Shown: positions 28,953-37,384 of the stretch, piece after piece
Layout: each line of letters begins with the position of its first letter
Numbering within the stretch: the first letter of the stretch is position 1
Notes under the pieces: generated by a model
What the model was told of the DNA's origin: nothing
Database searches by the model: none
The model's input: only the letters and a program-made list of their open reading frames with translations
Origin: Agrococcus sp. SGAir0287
GTDB lineage: Bacteria; Actinomycetota; Actinomycetes; Actinomycetales; Microbacteriaceae
Direction: 5' to 3'
Length of the DNA stretch: 64,000 nt
Assembly: GCF_005484985.1 (NCBI RefSeq)
Contig: NZ_CP027942.1
Coordinates: 2,914,001-2,978,000, forward strand
Made by a program: the position numbers and the translations under genes

Positions 28953-31034
28953 TCAGCGCGCCAGCACCTCGCGGGCCGCGGCGAGCACCGCATCCGTCGT
29001 CATGCTGCGACGGGCCATGACCTGGTCGCCCGCGCCCGACTCGCCGAACGCGTCGATCGACACGACGCGCCCGTCGAGCCCGACCCAGCGCCACCACGCG
29101 TCGCCGCGGCCGGCCTCGACCGCGACGCGCGCACGCAGCGTCGGCGGCAGCACCGCGTCCCGCCACGCGGCAGGCGCCGCCTCGAACCACTCCACGCACG
29201 GCATCGACACCACGCGCGCCTCGACGCCCTCGTCCGCGAGCGCGCGAGCGGCGGCGAGCGCGAGCTGCACCTCCGAGCCCGTCGCGATCAGCGCCACGTC
29301 GGCACCCGCACCGTGCTGCCAAGCGACGTAGCCGCCGTGCGCGACTGCGTCGTCGAGCCCGTCGCGCGCGGGCAGCCCGGGCACGCCCTGCCGCGACAGC
29401 ACGAGCGCCGTCGGGCCCGAGGGTCGGGCGAGGATGCGCCGCCACGCCGCGAGCACCTCGGCACCATCCGCCGGGCGCACGACGTCGAGCCCCGGGATGG
29501 TGCGCAGCGCCGCGACCTGCTCGACCGGCTGGTGCGTCGGGCCGTCCTCGCCGACCGCGACCGAGTCGTGCGTGTAGACGTGGATCGCCGGCAGCCCCAT
29601 GAGCGCCTGCAGGCGCAGCGCCGGCCGCTGGTAGTCGCTGAACGCGAGGTACGTCGACCCGTACGGGCGCCACAGCCCGTGCAGCGCGATGCCGGAGAGG
29701 ATCGCCGCCATCGCGTGCTCGCGGATGCCGAAGTGCACGAACGCGCCGCCCGGGTTCGCCGCCGACATCGCCTCGCCCGGCAGCGCGACGCTCGTCGAGC
29801 CCGCGAGGTCGGCCGAGCCGCCGTAGAGCCCGCCCCACGCCTGCAGGCCCTGCAGCACCATGCCGTTCGTCGCGCGCGTCGCGACCGACGCGCCCTCCCC
29901 GGGCGCCTCGACCTCGTCGAGGGCGGCGAGCCCTGCCTCGATCTGCAGGTGCCCGGCGAACCCGCCGTCCTCGTGCCAGCCTGCGACGCCCGAGCAGCGG
30001 CGCATCATGACGCGGCCCGGTGCCGACTCCATCCACCTCGCGTACGCGTCGCGCCACTCGGCGTGCAGCCTGGAGCCGCGCTCGAGCGCACGCCGCGTGA
30101 CGGCGAGCACCTCTGGCGTCACGAGATCGTCGAGCGACGCGTCGGCCGCGATGCCGAGCGCCGTCTTCACCGCGGCGACCTCCGCGTCGCCGAATCCGCC
30201 CGCGTGCGCGGCCGGCGTGCCGCCGACGCCCTGCGAGGGCCAGCCGATCGTCGAGCGCACCGCGACGAGCGTCGGACGGCCCGTGCGGCGGCGCGCGTCG
30301 AGGAGCACGCGCTCGATCTCGGCGAGGTCGCGGAAGTCCTCGATCTCGAGCACGCGCCAGCCGTACGCGGCGTAGCGGGCCCGCACGTCCTCCGAGAACG
30401 CGACGTCGGTGCCGCCGTCGATCGTGATGCGGTTGTCGTCCCACAGCAGCACGAGGTTCTCGAGGCCGAGGGTGCCGGCGAGGCTCGAGGCCTCGCCCGA
30501 GACGCCCTCCTGCAGGCAGCCGTCGCCCGCGAGCACGAAGACCGTCGGATCGAACACGCCCGTGCCCGCACCGTGCAGCGCCTCGTCGCGGCGCGCGGCG
30601 AGCGCGATGCCGACGGCGGAGGCGACGCCCTGTCCCAGCGGACCCGTCGACATCTCGACGCCCGGCGTGTGCCGCAGCTCGGGGTGGCCGGGCGTGCGGG
30701 CGTCGAGCTGCCGGGATGCGGCGACGTCGGCGAGCGAGAGGTCGTAGCCCGTGAGGTGCAGCTGCGTGTACAGCAGGAGGCTCGCGTGCCCGGCGCTCAG
30801 CACGAAGCGGTCGCGGCCTTCCCACGTCGGGTCGGACGGATCGTGACGCAGCACGCGCTGGAACAGCACGTGGGCGAGCGGCGCCATCGCCATCGCCGTG
30901 CCCGCGTGGCCGTGCCCCTTGGCCTGCACGACGTGGGCGGGGATGGCGATGGCCGCTGCGACGGCGCGGCGCTCGGCGTCGTGGCGGGCTCCGCGCACGG
31001 AGTCGGGCAGGATCGTGGTGACGTCGTCGGCCAT
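28953..31034 (-). CDS. tkt: Transketolase
   Basis: 693-residue thiamine-diphosphate enzyme of the non-oxidative pentose phosphate pathway. TPP/Mg site GDGCLQEGVSGEASSLAGTL near residue 150, with the NRI segment; pyrimidine domain with FGIREHAMAAILSGIALHG near 430; sugar-phosphate site THDSVAVGEDGPTHQPVEQ. Shorter middle region than some homologues but all domains present. ATG 31034; upstream in-frame starts lie in the operator region. Divergent from the ROK regulator of a PTS operon, suggesting sugar-specific control. Confidence 0.96.
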   Translation of the reverse strand: MADDVTTILPDSVRGARHDAERRAVAAAIAIPAHVVQAKGHGHAGTAMAMAPLAHVLFQRVLRHDPSDPTWEGRDRFVLSAGHASLLLYTQLHLTGYDLSLADVAASRQLDARTPGHPELRHTPGVEMSTGPLGQGVASAVGIALAARRDEALHGAGTGVFDPTVFVLAGDGCLQEGVSGEASSLAGTLGLENLVLLWDDNRITIDGGTDVAFSEDVRARYAAYGWRVLEIEDFRDLAEIERVLLDARRRTGRPTLVAVRSTIGWPSQGVGGTPAAHAGGFGDAEVAAVKTALGIAADASLDDLVTPEVLAVTRRALERGSRLHAEWRDAYARWMESAPGRVMMRRCSGVAGWHEDGGFAGHLQIEAGLAALDEVEAPGEGASVATRATNGMVLQGLQAWGGLYGGSADLAGSTSVALPGEAMSAANPGGAFVHFGIREHAMAAILSGIALHGLWRPYGSTYLAFSDYQRPALRLQALMGLPAIHVYTHDSVAVGEDGPTHQPVEQVAALRTIPGLDVVRPADGAEVLAAWRRILARPSGPTALVLSRQGVPGLPARDGLDDAVAHGGYVAWQHGAGADVALIATGSEVQLALAAARALADEGVEARVVSMPCVEWFEAAPAAWRDAVLPPTLRARVAVEAGRGDAWWRWVGLDGRVVSIDAFGESGAGDQVMARRSMTTDAVLAAAREVLAR

Positions 31035-31039
31035 GTCCG

Positions 31040-31059
31040 CTACTTTGGCATAGAAGTAG
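31040..31059. promoter_or_regulatory. Inverted repeat operator between transketolase and ROK genes
   Basis: CTACTT (31040-31045) and AAGTAG (31054-31059) with an 8-nt spacer, just before the transketolase start codon. AT-rich for the genome and in the 80-bp divergent region; likely bound by the ROK protein. Confidence 0.65.
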
Positions 31060-31114
31060 TCCGAAGTCGACGCGACCGCATCCACCAGCATCGTCGCGAG
31101 AGAGGAGCCCGAGC

Positions 31115-32278
31115 GTGCCCAAGCACCTGTCCACGGGCTCCGGCGTCGTGCTCGACCTCATCCGCTCGGGCGAGGCGACGACGCGCAGCGAGCTCGTCGA
31201 CCGGCTCGGCTGGTCGCGCGTGACGATCGGCCGGCGGCTCGACGAGCTGCTCGAGCCCGGCATCGTCGTGCGCTCCGGCCAGCAGGACTCACGGGGCGGC
31301 CGGCCGGCCGAGGAGTTCGCCGTGAACGCCGACTCGGGCGTGCTGCTCGCGATGGACATCGGCTCGAGCCACACGAAGGTCGGCGTCACCGACCTCGTCT
31401 CGACGGTCCTGAGCGAGGACGAGGCGGACATCGGCCTCTTCGACGGCCCCGACGACATCTTCGACTGGGCGATGCAGGTCTTCGAGCACCTGCTCGCGGC
31501 GCTCGGCCGATCGACGGCCGACGTGCGCGGCATCGGCATCGGCGTGCCCGGCCCCGTCGACTCGCGCACCGGCATCCTCGGCTCGCCGCAGCTGGATCCG
31601 CGCTGGGACGACGTCGAGATCTCGCGCTACCTCGGCTCGCTGATGCCCGACGTCGTCGTCTCCGTCGACCGCGACGTCAACATCCTCGCGGTCGGCGAGT
31701 CCCGCCTCGCCTGGCAGGAGTACCGCGACCTCGTCGTCGTGAAGGCCGGCATCGGCGTGGGCTGCGCGTTCGTGCAGGACGGCGTGATCCTGCGCGGCTC
31801 GCGCGGCGGCGCCGGCCAGCTGTCGGCGCCGATCCGAGAGCGGCTCAGCGAGCCGCTGCGCCGGCTCGAGACCGTCGCCTCCGGCGGCACGGTGCGCGAC
31901 GAGCTCGCCCGCGGCGGCGCGCGGATCCGCACGTCGGCCGACATCGTCGCGCTCGTGGACGCGGGGGATGCGGACGCGATCGCCGCGCTCGAGGAGATCG
32001 GCGGGGTCATCGGGTACGCGATCGCCGACGTCGTCGGCCTGCTGAACCCGTCGGCCGTCGTGATCGGCGGCAACCTCGCCGAGGCAGGCGAGCGCTTCAT
32101 CGGCGCCATCCGGCGGGCGATCTTCGGCGCGAGCCACGTCTTCTCGCGGCAGGGGCTCGTCGTCGAGCGCTCGCGTCTCGGCTCCAAGGCGGGCGTGCGC
32201 GGCGCGTCGCTGCTCGCGCAGGACGCCCTGTTCGACGCCGATCGCATCAGCCGCATCACGCGTCGGCGCGCGGGCTGA
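31115..32278 (+). CDS. ROK-family transcriptional regulator
   Basis: 387 residues: N-terminal winged helix (residues 5-65, TTRSELVDRLGWSRVTIGRR) and a C-terminal ROK sugar-kinase-like domain with LAMDIGSSHTKVGVTDL near 88 and GIGIGVPGPVDSRTG near 135. The usual ROK zinc motif with three Cys is absent and the segment RGGAGQLSAPI replaces it, so kinase activity is doubtful; a regulator is likely. GTG start with GAGGAG. It sits between transketolase and the PTS genes. Confidence 0.92.
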   Translation: MPKHLSTGSGVVLDLIRSGEATTRSELVDRLGWSRVTIGRRLDELLEPGIVVRSGQQDSRGGRPAEEFAVNADSGVLLAMDIGSSHTKVGVTDLVSTVLSEDEADIGLFDGPDDIFDWAMQVFEHLLAALGRSTADVRGIGIGVPGPVDSRTGILGSPQLDPRWDDVEISRYLGSLMPDVVVSVDRDVNILAVGESRLAWQEYRDLVVVKAGIGVGCAFVQDGVILRGSRGGAGQLSAPIRERLSEPLRRLETVASGGTVRDELARGGARIRTSADIVALVDAGDADAIAALEEIGGVIGYAIADVVGLLNPSAVVIGGNLAEAGERFIGAIRRAIFGASHVFSRQGLVVERSRLGSKAGVRGASLLAQDALFDADRISRITRRRAG

Positions 32279-32312
32279 CGGCGGTCGCGGCCGGGATCTC
32301 GGTCGCCGACCA

Positions 32313-32433
32313 CCGCTCCCTGAGGTGCGAGCCCGAAGGGCGAGCCTCGAAGGGTCCCGCGCGCTGACGGCAGCCGGAGGGATCCTTTCGAGGCTCGCTT
32401 CGCTCGCACCTCAAGGATCGGTCCTGGGAGCGG
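32313..32433. repeat. Nested palindrome upstream of the PTS operon
   Basis: Arms CCGCTCCC/GGGAGCGG (32313-32320 with 32426-32433), TGAGGTGCGAGC/GCTCGCACCTCA (32321-32332 with 32402-32413), and GCGAGCCTCGAAGG with a near-complement containing one extra T (32340-32353 with 32384-32398). It could form a long stem between the ROK and EIIA genes. Looks like an extragenic palindromic (REP-like) element; may be a terminator or copy of a dispersed family. Confidence 0.75.
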
Positions 32434-32551
32434 ACGCGCGCGGTCACTCGACGCGCCCGCTTTCGACCAATAGTGTGCAGAAGTGCCGATTCTCGCGTAG
32501 TGTCGGCCACGCCCGCGAGGGACGACTCATCCGGACGACGAAGGAGCGCAC

Positions 32552-33010
32552 GTGGACCTGGCCGAGCAGCTGCCCGAGGCGGCGATCGCCACTCGCGTCG
32601 CCGCCGACGACTGGCGCGCAGCCATCCGCGCTGCAGGCGACCGCCTCGTCGCGACGGGCGTCACGACCGACGCGTACACCGACGAGATGATCGCCGCCGT
32701 CGAGGAGCACGGCCCCTACATCGTCATCGCCCCCGGCTTCGCCCTCGCGCACTCGCGACCGAGCCCCGCGGTGCAGCGCACCGGGATCTCGTGGATCACG
32801 CTCGCCGAGCCCGTCGCGTTCGGCTCGAAGGCGAACGACCCCGTCTCGCTCGTCGTCGGCCTCGCCGCGACCGACCACGACGGCCACCTCGAGATCATGG
32901 CCGCGCTCGCCGGCATCCTCGCCGACGACGACGCCTTCGCGTCGCTGCTCGCCGCCGACTCCCCCGCCGCCGTCCGCGCGCGCCTCGCCGCGCTCGCCCC
33001 GGCCGCCTGA
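32552..33010 (+). CDS. PTS sugar transporter subunit IIA (mannitol/fructose/ascorbate type)
   Basis: 152-residue EIIA of the fructose-mannitol-ascorbate superfamily, which carries phosphate from HPr on a His. The phosphorylated His is in GFALAHSRPSPAV near residue 72. Context and EIIB/EIIC partners point to the ascorbate (UlaC-like) type. GTG start at 32552 with AAGGAG upstream. First of three PTS genes. Confidence 0.92.
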   Translation: MDLAEQLPEAAIATRVAADDWRAAIRAAGDRLVATGVTTDAYTDEMIAAVEEHGPYIVIAPGFALAHSRPSPAVQRTGISWITLAEPVAFGSKANDPVSLVVGLAATDHDGHLEIMAALAGILADDDAFASLLAADSPAAVRARLAALAPAA

Positions 33011-33048
33011 CGCATCCGACCCATCCGACCGAAGAAGAGAGGCACCCC

Positions 33049-33324
33049 ATGAAGATCGTCGCAGTCTGCGGCATGGGCATCGGCACCTCGGTGCTGCTCA
33101 AGATGAACGCGGAGAAGGCCCTCCGCTCGCTCGGCGTCGACGACGCCGACGTCGAGGCGGCCGACATCGGCACCGCCCGCGGCGCCGCCCGCACGGCCGA
33201 CGTCGTGCTCACCTCCGACGAGCTCGCTCCCGAGATCGGCGACGTCCCCGCGACTGTCATCGTGATCGACAACTTCACGAGCGTCGCCGAGATCACCGAG
33301 AAGCTCACGCCGCACGTCGGCTGA
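33049..33324 (+). CDS. PTS sugar transporter subunit IIB (ascorbate type)
   Basis: 91-residue EIIB with active Cys in VCGMGIGTSVLLKMNAEKAL, the P-loop-like CGMGIGTS of lactose/ascorbate EIIB proteins. Receives phosphate from EIIA and phosphorylates the sugar during transport. 38 bp after EIIA. Resembles UlaB but the substrate is inferred. Confidence 0.94.
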   Translation: MKIVAVCGMGIGTSVLLKMNAEKALRSLGVDDADVEAADIGTARGAARTADVVLTSDELAPEIGDVPATVIVIDNFTSVAEITEKLTPHVG

Positions 33325-33362
33325 GCCACCTCCCCCACCAGACACAGCAGAAGGGAGCCGCG

Positions 33363-34877
33363 ATGGAGTGGCTCGTCGTCATCCTCGACTTCATCGGGCA
33401 GCAGATCCTCAACGTGCCCGCGTACCTCATCGGCATCATCACCGCCATCGGCCTCATCGCGCTGCGCCGCAGCGCCGGCCAGGTCGTCGGCGGCGGACTC
33501 AAGGCGGCGCTCGGCTTTCTCATCCTCGGTGCCGGCGCCAACGTCGTCGTCGCATCCCTCGGCCCGCTCGGCGAGCTCATCCTCGCCGTCACGGGCGCGC
33601 AGGGCGTCATCCCGACGAACGAGGTCATCACGGCCATCGCATCGGAGCAGTACGGCGCGACGAGCGCCTACGTGCTCGTGCTCGGCTTCCTCGTGATGCT
33701 CGTGCTCGCGCGCTTCACGCCGCTCAGCTACATCTTCCTCACCGGGCACCACATGGTGTTCATGGCCCTCATGCTCACGGTCGTGCTCTCGACCGGCTTC
33801 GGCGAGGACCTCGGCTGGCTCGTCGTGCTCGTGGGCGCGCTGCTGCTCGGCGTGATCATGGTCGTCATGCCGGCGTTTGCGCAGCCGTGGATGAAGAAGA
33901 TCACCGGCGACGACTCGCTCGCGATCGGCCACTTCGGCACGCTCGGCTACATCGCCGCCGGCGCCGCAGGCCAGGCGACCGGTCGCCGCAGCCGCTCGAC
34001 GGAGGAGATCCGCTTCCCGCAGGGGCTGAAGTTCCTGCGCGACTCGATGATCGCCACGGCGCTGTCGATGGTGCTCATCTACGAGGTCTTCGCCATCTGG
34101 GGCCTCATCGCCATCCCCGACCGGGCGCTCGAGCTGTTCGGCTCGGCCGACGCGGGCGCGTTCATCATGGCCGCGTTCGCGCAGGCGCTGCAGTTCGGCG
34201 TCGGCGTCGCGGTGATCCTCTACGGCGTGCGCACCGTGCTCGGCGAGCTCGTGCCCGCCTTCCAGGGCATCGCCGAGAAGGTCGTGCCCGGCGCGAAGCC
34301 GGCCCTCGACATCCCGATCGTGTTCCCCTTCGGCGCGAACGCCGTGCTCATCGGCTTCCTGTCGTCGTTCGCCGGCGGCCTCGTGACGCTCGGCATCATC
34401 GCCGTGTGGTTGAACCCGGCGCTGGGCCTCGCGCTCATCCTGCCCGGCATGGTGCCGCACTTCTTCACCGGTGGTGGCGCGGGCGTCTTCGGCAACTCGA
34501 CCGGCGGACGCATCGGCGCCGCGGTCGGCGGCTTCGTGAACGGCGTGATCATCACGATCCTGCCCGCGGTGCTGCTGCTCGTGCTCGGCGAGTTCGGCTT
34601 CGCCAACTCGACGTTCGGCGATGCCGACTTCGGCTGGTTCGGCACGCTCATCGGCGTCTCGCTCATGGGCGGCACGACGCTCGGCGTCATCCTCTGCATC
34701 GTCATCGCCCTGGTGCTCGTCGTCGCGGCGTCGATCTTCCAGCGGAAGGTCGTCGATGGCGGATGGGTGCCCGGCGCCAAGCGCGACGCGCTGCTGGAGC
34801 GCCAGGCGGCGGAGGCGAAGGCCGCTGCCGACGCCGAGAAGGCGGCGAAGGCGGGGTCGGAGGCCGCGAAGGCCTGA
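33363..34877 (+). CDS. ulaA: PTS ascorbate-type transporter subunit IIC
   Basis: 504-residue membrane permease of the SgaT/UlaA family, about 10-11 helices. Signatures: LIALRRSAGQVVGGGLKAAL, TPLSYIFLTGHHMVFMALML and ILPGMVPHFFTGGGAGVFGN. A charged, Ala/Lys/Glu-rich C-terminal tail follows. With EIIA and EIIB it makes a complete sugar-specific PTS; the family transports L-ascorbate, though divergent members may take other sugars. AAGGGAG precedes the ATG. Confidence 0.94.
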   Translation: MEWLVVILDFIGQQILNVPAYLIGIITAIGLIALRRSAGQVVGGGLKAALGFLILGAGANVVVASLGPLGELILAVTGAQGVIPTNEVITAIASEQYGATSAYVLVLGFLVMLVLARFTPLSYIFLTGHHMVFMALMLTVVLSTGFGEDLGWLVVLVGALLLGVIMVVMPAFAQPWMKKITGDDSLAIGHFGTLGYIAAGAAGQATGRRSRSTEEIRFPQGLKFLRDSMIATALSMVLIYEVFAIWGLIAIPDRALELFGSADAGAFIMAAFAQALQFGVGVAVILYGVRTVLGELVPAFQGIAEKVVPGAKPALDIPIVFPFGANAVLIGFLSSFAGGLVTLGIIAVWLNPALGLALILPGMVPHFFTGGGAGVFGNSTGGRIGAAVGGFVNGVIITILPAVLLLVLGEFGFANSTFGDADFGWFGTLIGVSLMGGTTLGVILCIVIALVLVVAASIFQRKVVDGGWVPGAKRDALLERQAAEAKAAADAEKAAKAGSEAAKA

Positions 34878-34891
34878 CGCCCTCCTCGCTC

Positions 34892-34928
34892 GAACGGGCG
34901 CGCACTCCCTGGGGGTGCGCGCCCGTTC
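34892..34928. terminator. Hairpin terminator of the PTS operon
   Basis: Perfect 14-bp stem GAACGGGCGCGCAC/GTGCGCGCCCGTTC (34892-34905 with 34915-34928) and a 9-nt loop, 14 bp after the EIIC stop. Confidence 0.85.
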
Positions 34929-34970
34929 CGCGTCCCCGGTGCGAGGCGGCGCCCAGGCAGGCGGCGCCGA

Positions 34971-35094
34971 CGTTGCGAGGTGCGGTTGCTGCAGTGGGGT
35001 GCTGATGCAACGGCACCTCAGTGCAGGAACCGCACCTCGCAACGCTTGGGGTGTCGGGATCTGCACCTCGGTGCAGCAGGCGCACCTCGCAACG
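34971..35094. repeat. Palindromic intergenic repeat, copy B
   Basis: Arms CGTTGCGAGGTGCGGTT (34971-34987) and its exact reverse complement (35028-35044), then a third right-arm copy CGCACCTCGCAACG at 35081-35094. Inner sequence includes GGCACCTCAGTGCAGG and CTGCACCTCGGTGCAG. Clearly related to 28812-28939 through the CGCACCTCGCAACG core and ACCTCAGTGC. It lies between convergent genes. The region 34878-35124 contains no gene. Confidence 0.85.
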
Positions 35095-35124
35095 GCGGGC
35101 GCGGGCGGGGGTGCGGGGCGGCGG

Positions 35125-35973
35125 TCAGCCCGCCGACGACCCCGCATCCGCCAGCACCGACAGGAGCTGCAGGCGCTCATGGCTCGGCGTGCCGGGGATC
35201 GCCGTGTAGACGAGCAGCGTGTGGGATGCGGCGGGGTCGACGAGCTGCTGGCACGCGAGCTCGAGCTCGCCGGCCTCGGGGTGCACGAATCGCTTGACCT
35301 CACGGGGTCGGATGCCGACCTCGTGCCGCTGCCAGAGCTCGCGGAACTCCTCCGAGCGCTCGAGCAGCAGCTCCGCGTACGCCGCCGCGCGCGAGCCCGG
35401 TCCTCGGCGAGCGGTGAGCTCGCGCAGCCCCGCGGCGTACATCCGCGAATAGAAGCCGTGATCCTCCGCGGGGTGCCGATCGCGAGCGCCGGGCGTCATG
35501 AACCAGCGGTAGCCGAGCGAGCGCTCGGGACCGCGCAGCCCGGTGAGGTCTCCGAGCAGCGCCACGCCCATGCGCGTCTGCCGCAGCGTCTCCCCCAGCT
35601 CGGTCACGATCTCGGCGGGGGTGTCGTCGAGCCGATCGAGCACGCGCTGCAGGCCGGGTGCGACGTGCTCGCCCTCGACGCCGGCCGCCGGCGGCTCATG
35701 GCCCGCGAGACGGAAGAGATGGTCGCGCTCGATGCGCGACAGGTGCAGGCCCTGCGCGATCGACGAGAGCATCTGCGGTGACGGCTGCGGCCCCACCTCG
35801 CGCTCGAGGCGCGCGACGTAGTCGGCGCTCATGTGCGCGAGCGCCGCGACCTCCTCGCGCCGCAGCCCCTCGGTGCGGCGGCGGCGACCGCGCGGCAGGC
35901 CGACGTCCTCCGGCTGCAGCGCCGCGCGACGCGTGCGCAGGAAGTCGGCGAGGCCGGCGCGGTCGAGGTCCAT
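35125..35973 (-). CDS. XRE-type helix-turn-helix regulator with MmyB-like ligand domain
   Basis: 282 residues. N-terminal HTH (residues 5-75) with [20 protein letters not shown], then the MmyB-like domain: [20 protein letters not shown], and [19 protein letters not shown] near the C terminus. This group in actinobacteria usually represses a neighbouring dehydrogenase or reductase. It is divergent from an SDR gene, across a near-perfect 35-bp palindrome that is probably its operator. Confidence 0.92.
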   Translation of the reverse strand: MDLDRAGLADFLRTRRAALQPEDVGLPRGRRRRTEGLRREEVAALAHMSADYVARLEREVGPQPSPQMLSSIAQGLHLSRIERDHLFRLAGHEPPAAGVEGEHVAPGLQRVLDRLDDTPAEIVTELGETLRQTRMGVALLGDLTGLRGPERSLGYRWFMTPGARDRHPAEDHGFYSRMYAAGLRELTARRGPGSRAAAYAELLLERSEEFRELWQRHEVGIRPREVKRFVHPEAGELELACQQLVDPAASHTLLVYTAIPGTPSHERLQLLSVLADAGSSAG

Positions 35974-36000
35974 GCCCACGATCCTGGCCCACGGCGCCGT

Positions 36001-36035
36001 CGCGCATCCACGGATCGGCGATCCCTGGATGCGCG
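36001..36035. promoter_or_regulatory. 35-bp near-perfect palindromic operator
   Basis: Positions 36001-36035 form a palindrome with one mismatched pair, outer arms CGCGCATCCA/TGGATGCGCG and inner GGATCG/CGATCC. It lies midway in the 106-bp gap between the divergent XRE regulator and SDR genes; a likely autoregulatory and SDR operator. Confidence 0.8.
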
Positions 36036-36079
36036 TCGGCGACGGCGCGAGGGTGGATGCGACGACGAGGAGTCCACCC

Positions 36080-37015
36080 ATGCCACGCACCATCGACGTG
36101 TCCGTCCCGGACCTGACCGGCCGCCGCGCCCTCGTGACGGGAGGCAGCGACGGCATGGGCCTGAGGCTCGCCGAGCGCCTCGCCCGCGCCGGGGCCGACG
36201 TGCTGCTGCCCGTGCGCAATCGCACGAAGGGCGACGCCGCCGCGACCCGCATCCGCGCCGCCGTGCCCGGAGCGAGGCTCACGCTGCTCGACCTCGACCT
36301 GTCGTCGCTCGCGTCCGTCGCGGCGCTCGGCGAGACGCTGCGGGCGACGGGCGAGCCCATCCACGTGCTCGTCGGCAATGCCGGCGTCATGACGCCGCCC
36401 GAGCGGCAGACGACCGCCGACGGCTTCGAGCTGCAGCTCGGCACGAACCACCTCGGGCACGTCGCGCTCGTCGCGCACCTGCTGCCGCTGCTGCGCGACG
36501 GCGGCGCACGTGTCGTGTCGCAGCTGAGCATCGCGGCCGCCCGCGGCAGCATCCGCTGGGACGACCTGCAGTGGACCCGCGACTACGACGGCATGGCCGC
36601 CTACCGGCAGTCGAAGATCGCGTACGGCCTCTTCGGCCTCGAGCTCGCACGCCGGTCCGAGCGGCACGGGTGGGGGATCACGAGCGTCCTGTCGCATCCG
36701 GGCGTCGCGCCGACGAGCCTGCTCGCTGCGCGACCCGAGGTCGGGCGCGCGACGGATACGCCGCAGGTGCGCGTGATCCGGGCGCTGTCGGTCCGCGGCA
36801 TCCTCGTCGGCACGCCCGAGACGGCCATGCTGCCCGCGCTCGTGGCCGCGACGTCGCCCGACGTGGAGGCCGGCCAGCTGTGGAGCCCGCGCGGCCCGGG
36901 CCGCGTCGGCGGTGCCCCTGCCCTGCAGCCGCTCTTCCCGTCGCTGCGGTCGGAGTCGGATGCGGCGCGCATGTGGGACGTCTCGCAGGAGCTCGCAGGC
37001 GTGACCTTTCCCTGA
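36080..37015 (+). CDS. SDR-family oxidoreductase
   Basis: 311 residues. NAD(P) motif [16 protein letters not shown] near residue 22, NAG motif in [12 protein letters not shown], catalytic YRQSK (YxxxK) near residue 174. Resembles atypical SDRs of the retinol-dehydrogenase/light-dependent POR-like group. Ser in [15 protein letters not shown] precedes the ATG. Divergent from the XRE regulator that likely controls it. Confidence 0.93.
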   Translation: MPRTIDVSVPDLTGRRALVTGGSDGMGLRLAERLARAGADVLLPVRNRTKGDAAATRIRAAVPGARLTLLDLDLSSLASVAALGETLRATGEPIHVLVGNAGVMTPPERQTTADGFELQLGTNHLGHVALVAHLLPLLRDGGARVVSQLSIAAARGSIRWDDLQWTRDYDGMAAYRQSKIAYGLFGLELARRSERHGWGITSVLSHPGVAPTSLLAARPEVGRATDTPQVRVIRALSVRGILVGTPETAMLPALVAATSPDVEAGQLWSPRGPGRVGGAPALQPLFPSLRSESDAARMWDVSQELAGVTFP

Positions 37016-37031
37016 GCCGTCCCCGTCCTGA

Positions 37032-37077
37032 CGCACGACGCAGGGCTCGACCGACCGGTCGAGCCCTGCGTCGTGCG
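37032..37077. terminator. Very long perfect hairpin terminator
   Basis: A perfect 21-bp stem (37032-37052 with 37057-37077) and a 4-nt loop GACC in the gap between the convergent SDR and small membrane protein genes; symmetric, so it can act in both directions. Confidence 0.88.
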
Positions 37078-37083
37078 CTGCGG

Positions 37084-37335
37084 CTAGCGCTCCTCCTTCT
37101 TCAGCGCGAGGCCGATGAGGAAGAACGTCGGCGCCCAGTGACCGGTGAAGATGCCCCATCGGTCGGACTGCGCGCGATCGTCGTCGGGCTTGCCGCGCGA
37201 GATGAGCCACGTCGTGAACGACAGGCCGACGGACGCGAACCCGGCGAGGTACGCATGCTGGCTGCGCACGCCCAGCCCGTGGGCGAGCGCGATGGGGTCG
37301 AAGGTCGCGGCCTTCTCGATGACGTCCTTGGCCAT
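37084..37335 (-). CDS. Small two-helix membrane protein
   Basis: 83 residues with two hydrophobic segments (about residues 27-46 and 60-78, the latter GIFTGHWAPTFFLIGLAL) joined by a charged loop GKPDDDRAQSDR. AAGGAG precedes the ATG. No family recognised. It is 49 bp downstream of the manganese catalase remnant on the same strand, probably in one transcript. Confidence 0.65.
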   Translation of the reverse strand: MAKDVIEKAATFDPIALAHGLGVRSQHAYLAGFASVGLSFTTWLISRGKPDDDRAQSDRWGIFTGHWAPTFFLIGLALKKEER

Positions 37336-37384
37336 GTCCTGCTCCTTCGTGTCGTGGTGGGTGGTGCGAGGCGTGGATGCGCGG

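Noticed and set aside
28861..31575. Minus-strand frame of about 900 codons overlapping transketolase and ROK
   Set aside because: Frame-shifted shadow; transketolase in another minus-strand frame has all its motifs.
28812..35094. Composite transposon or IS ends
   Set aside because: No transposase gene, no target-site duplication seen, and the genes inside have the same composition as their surroundings.
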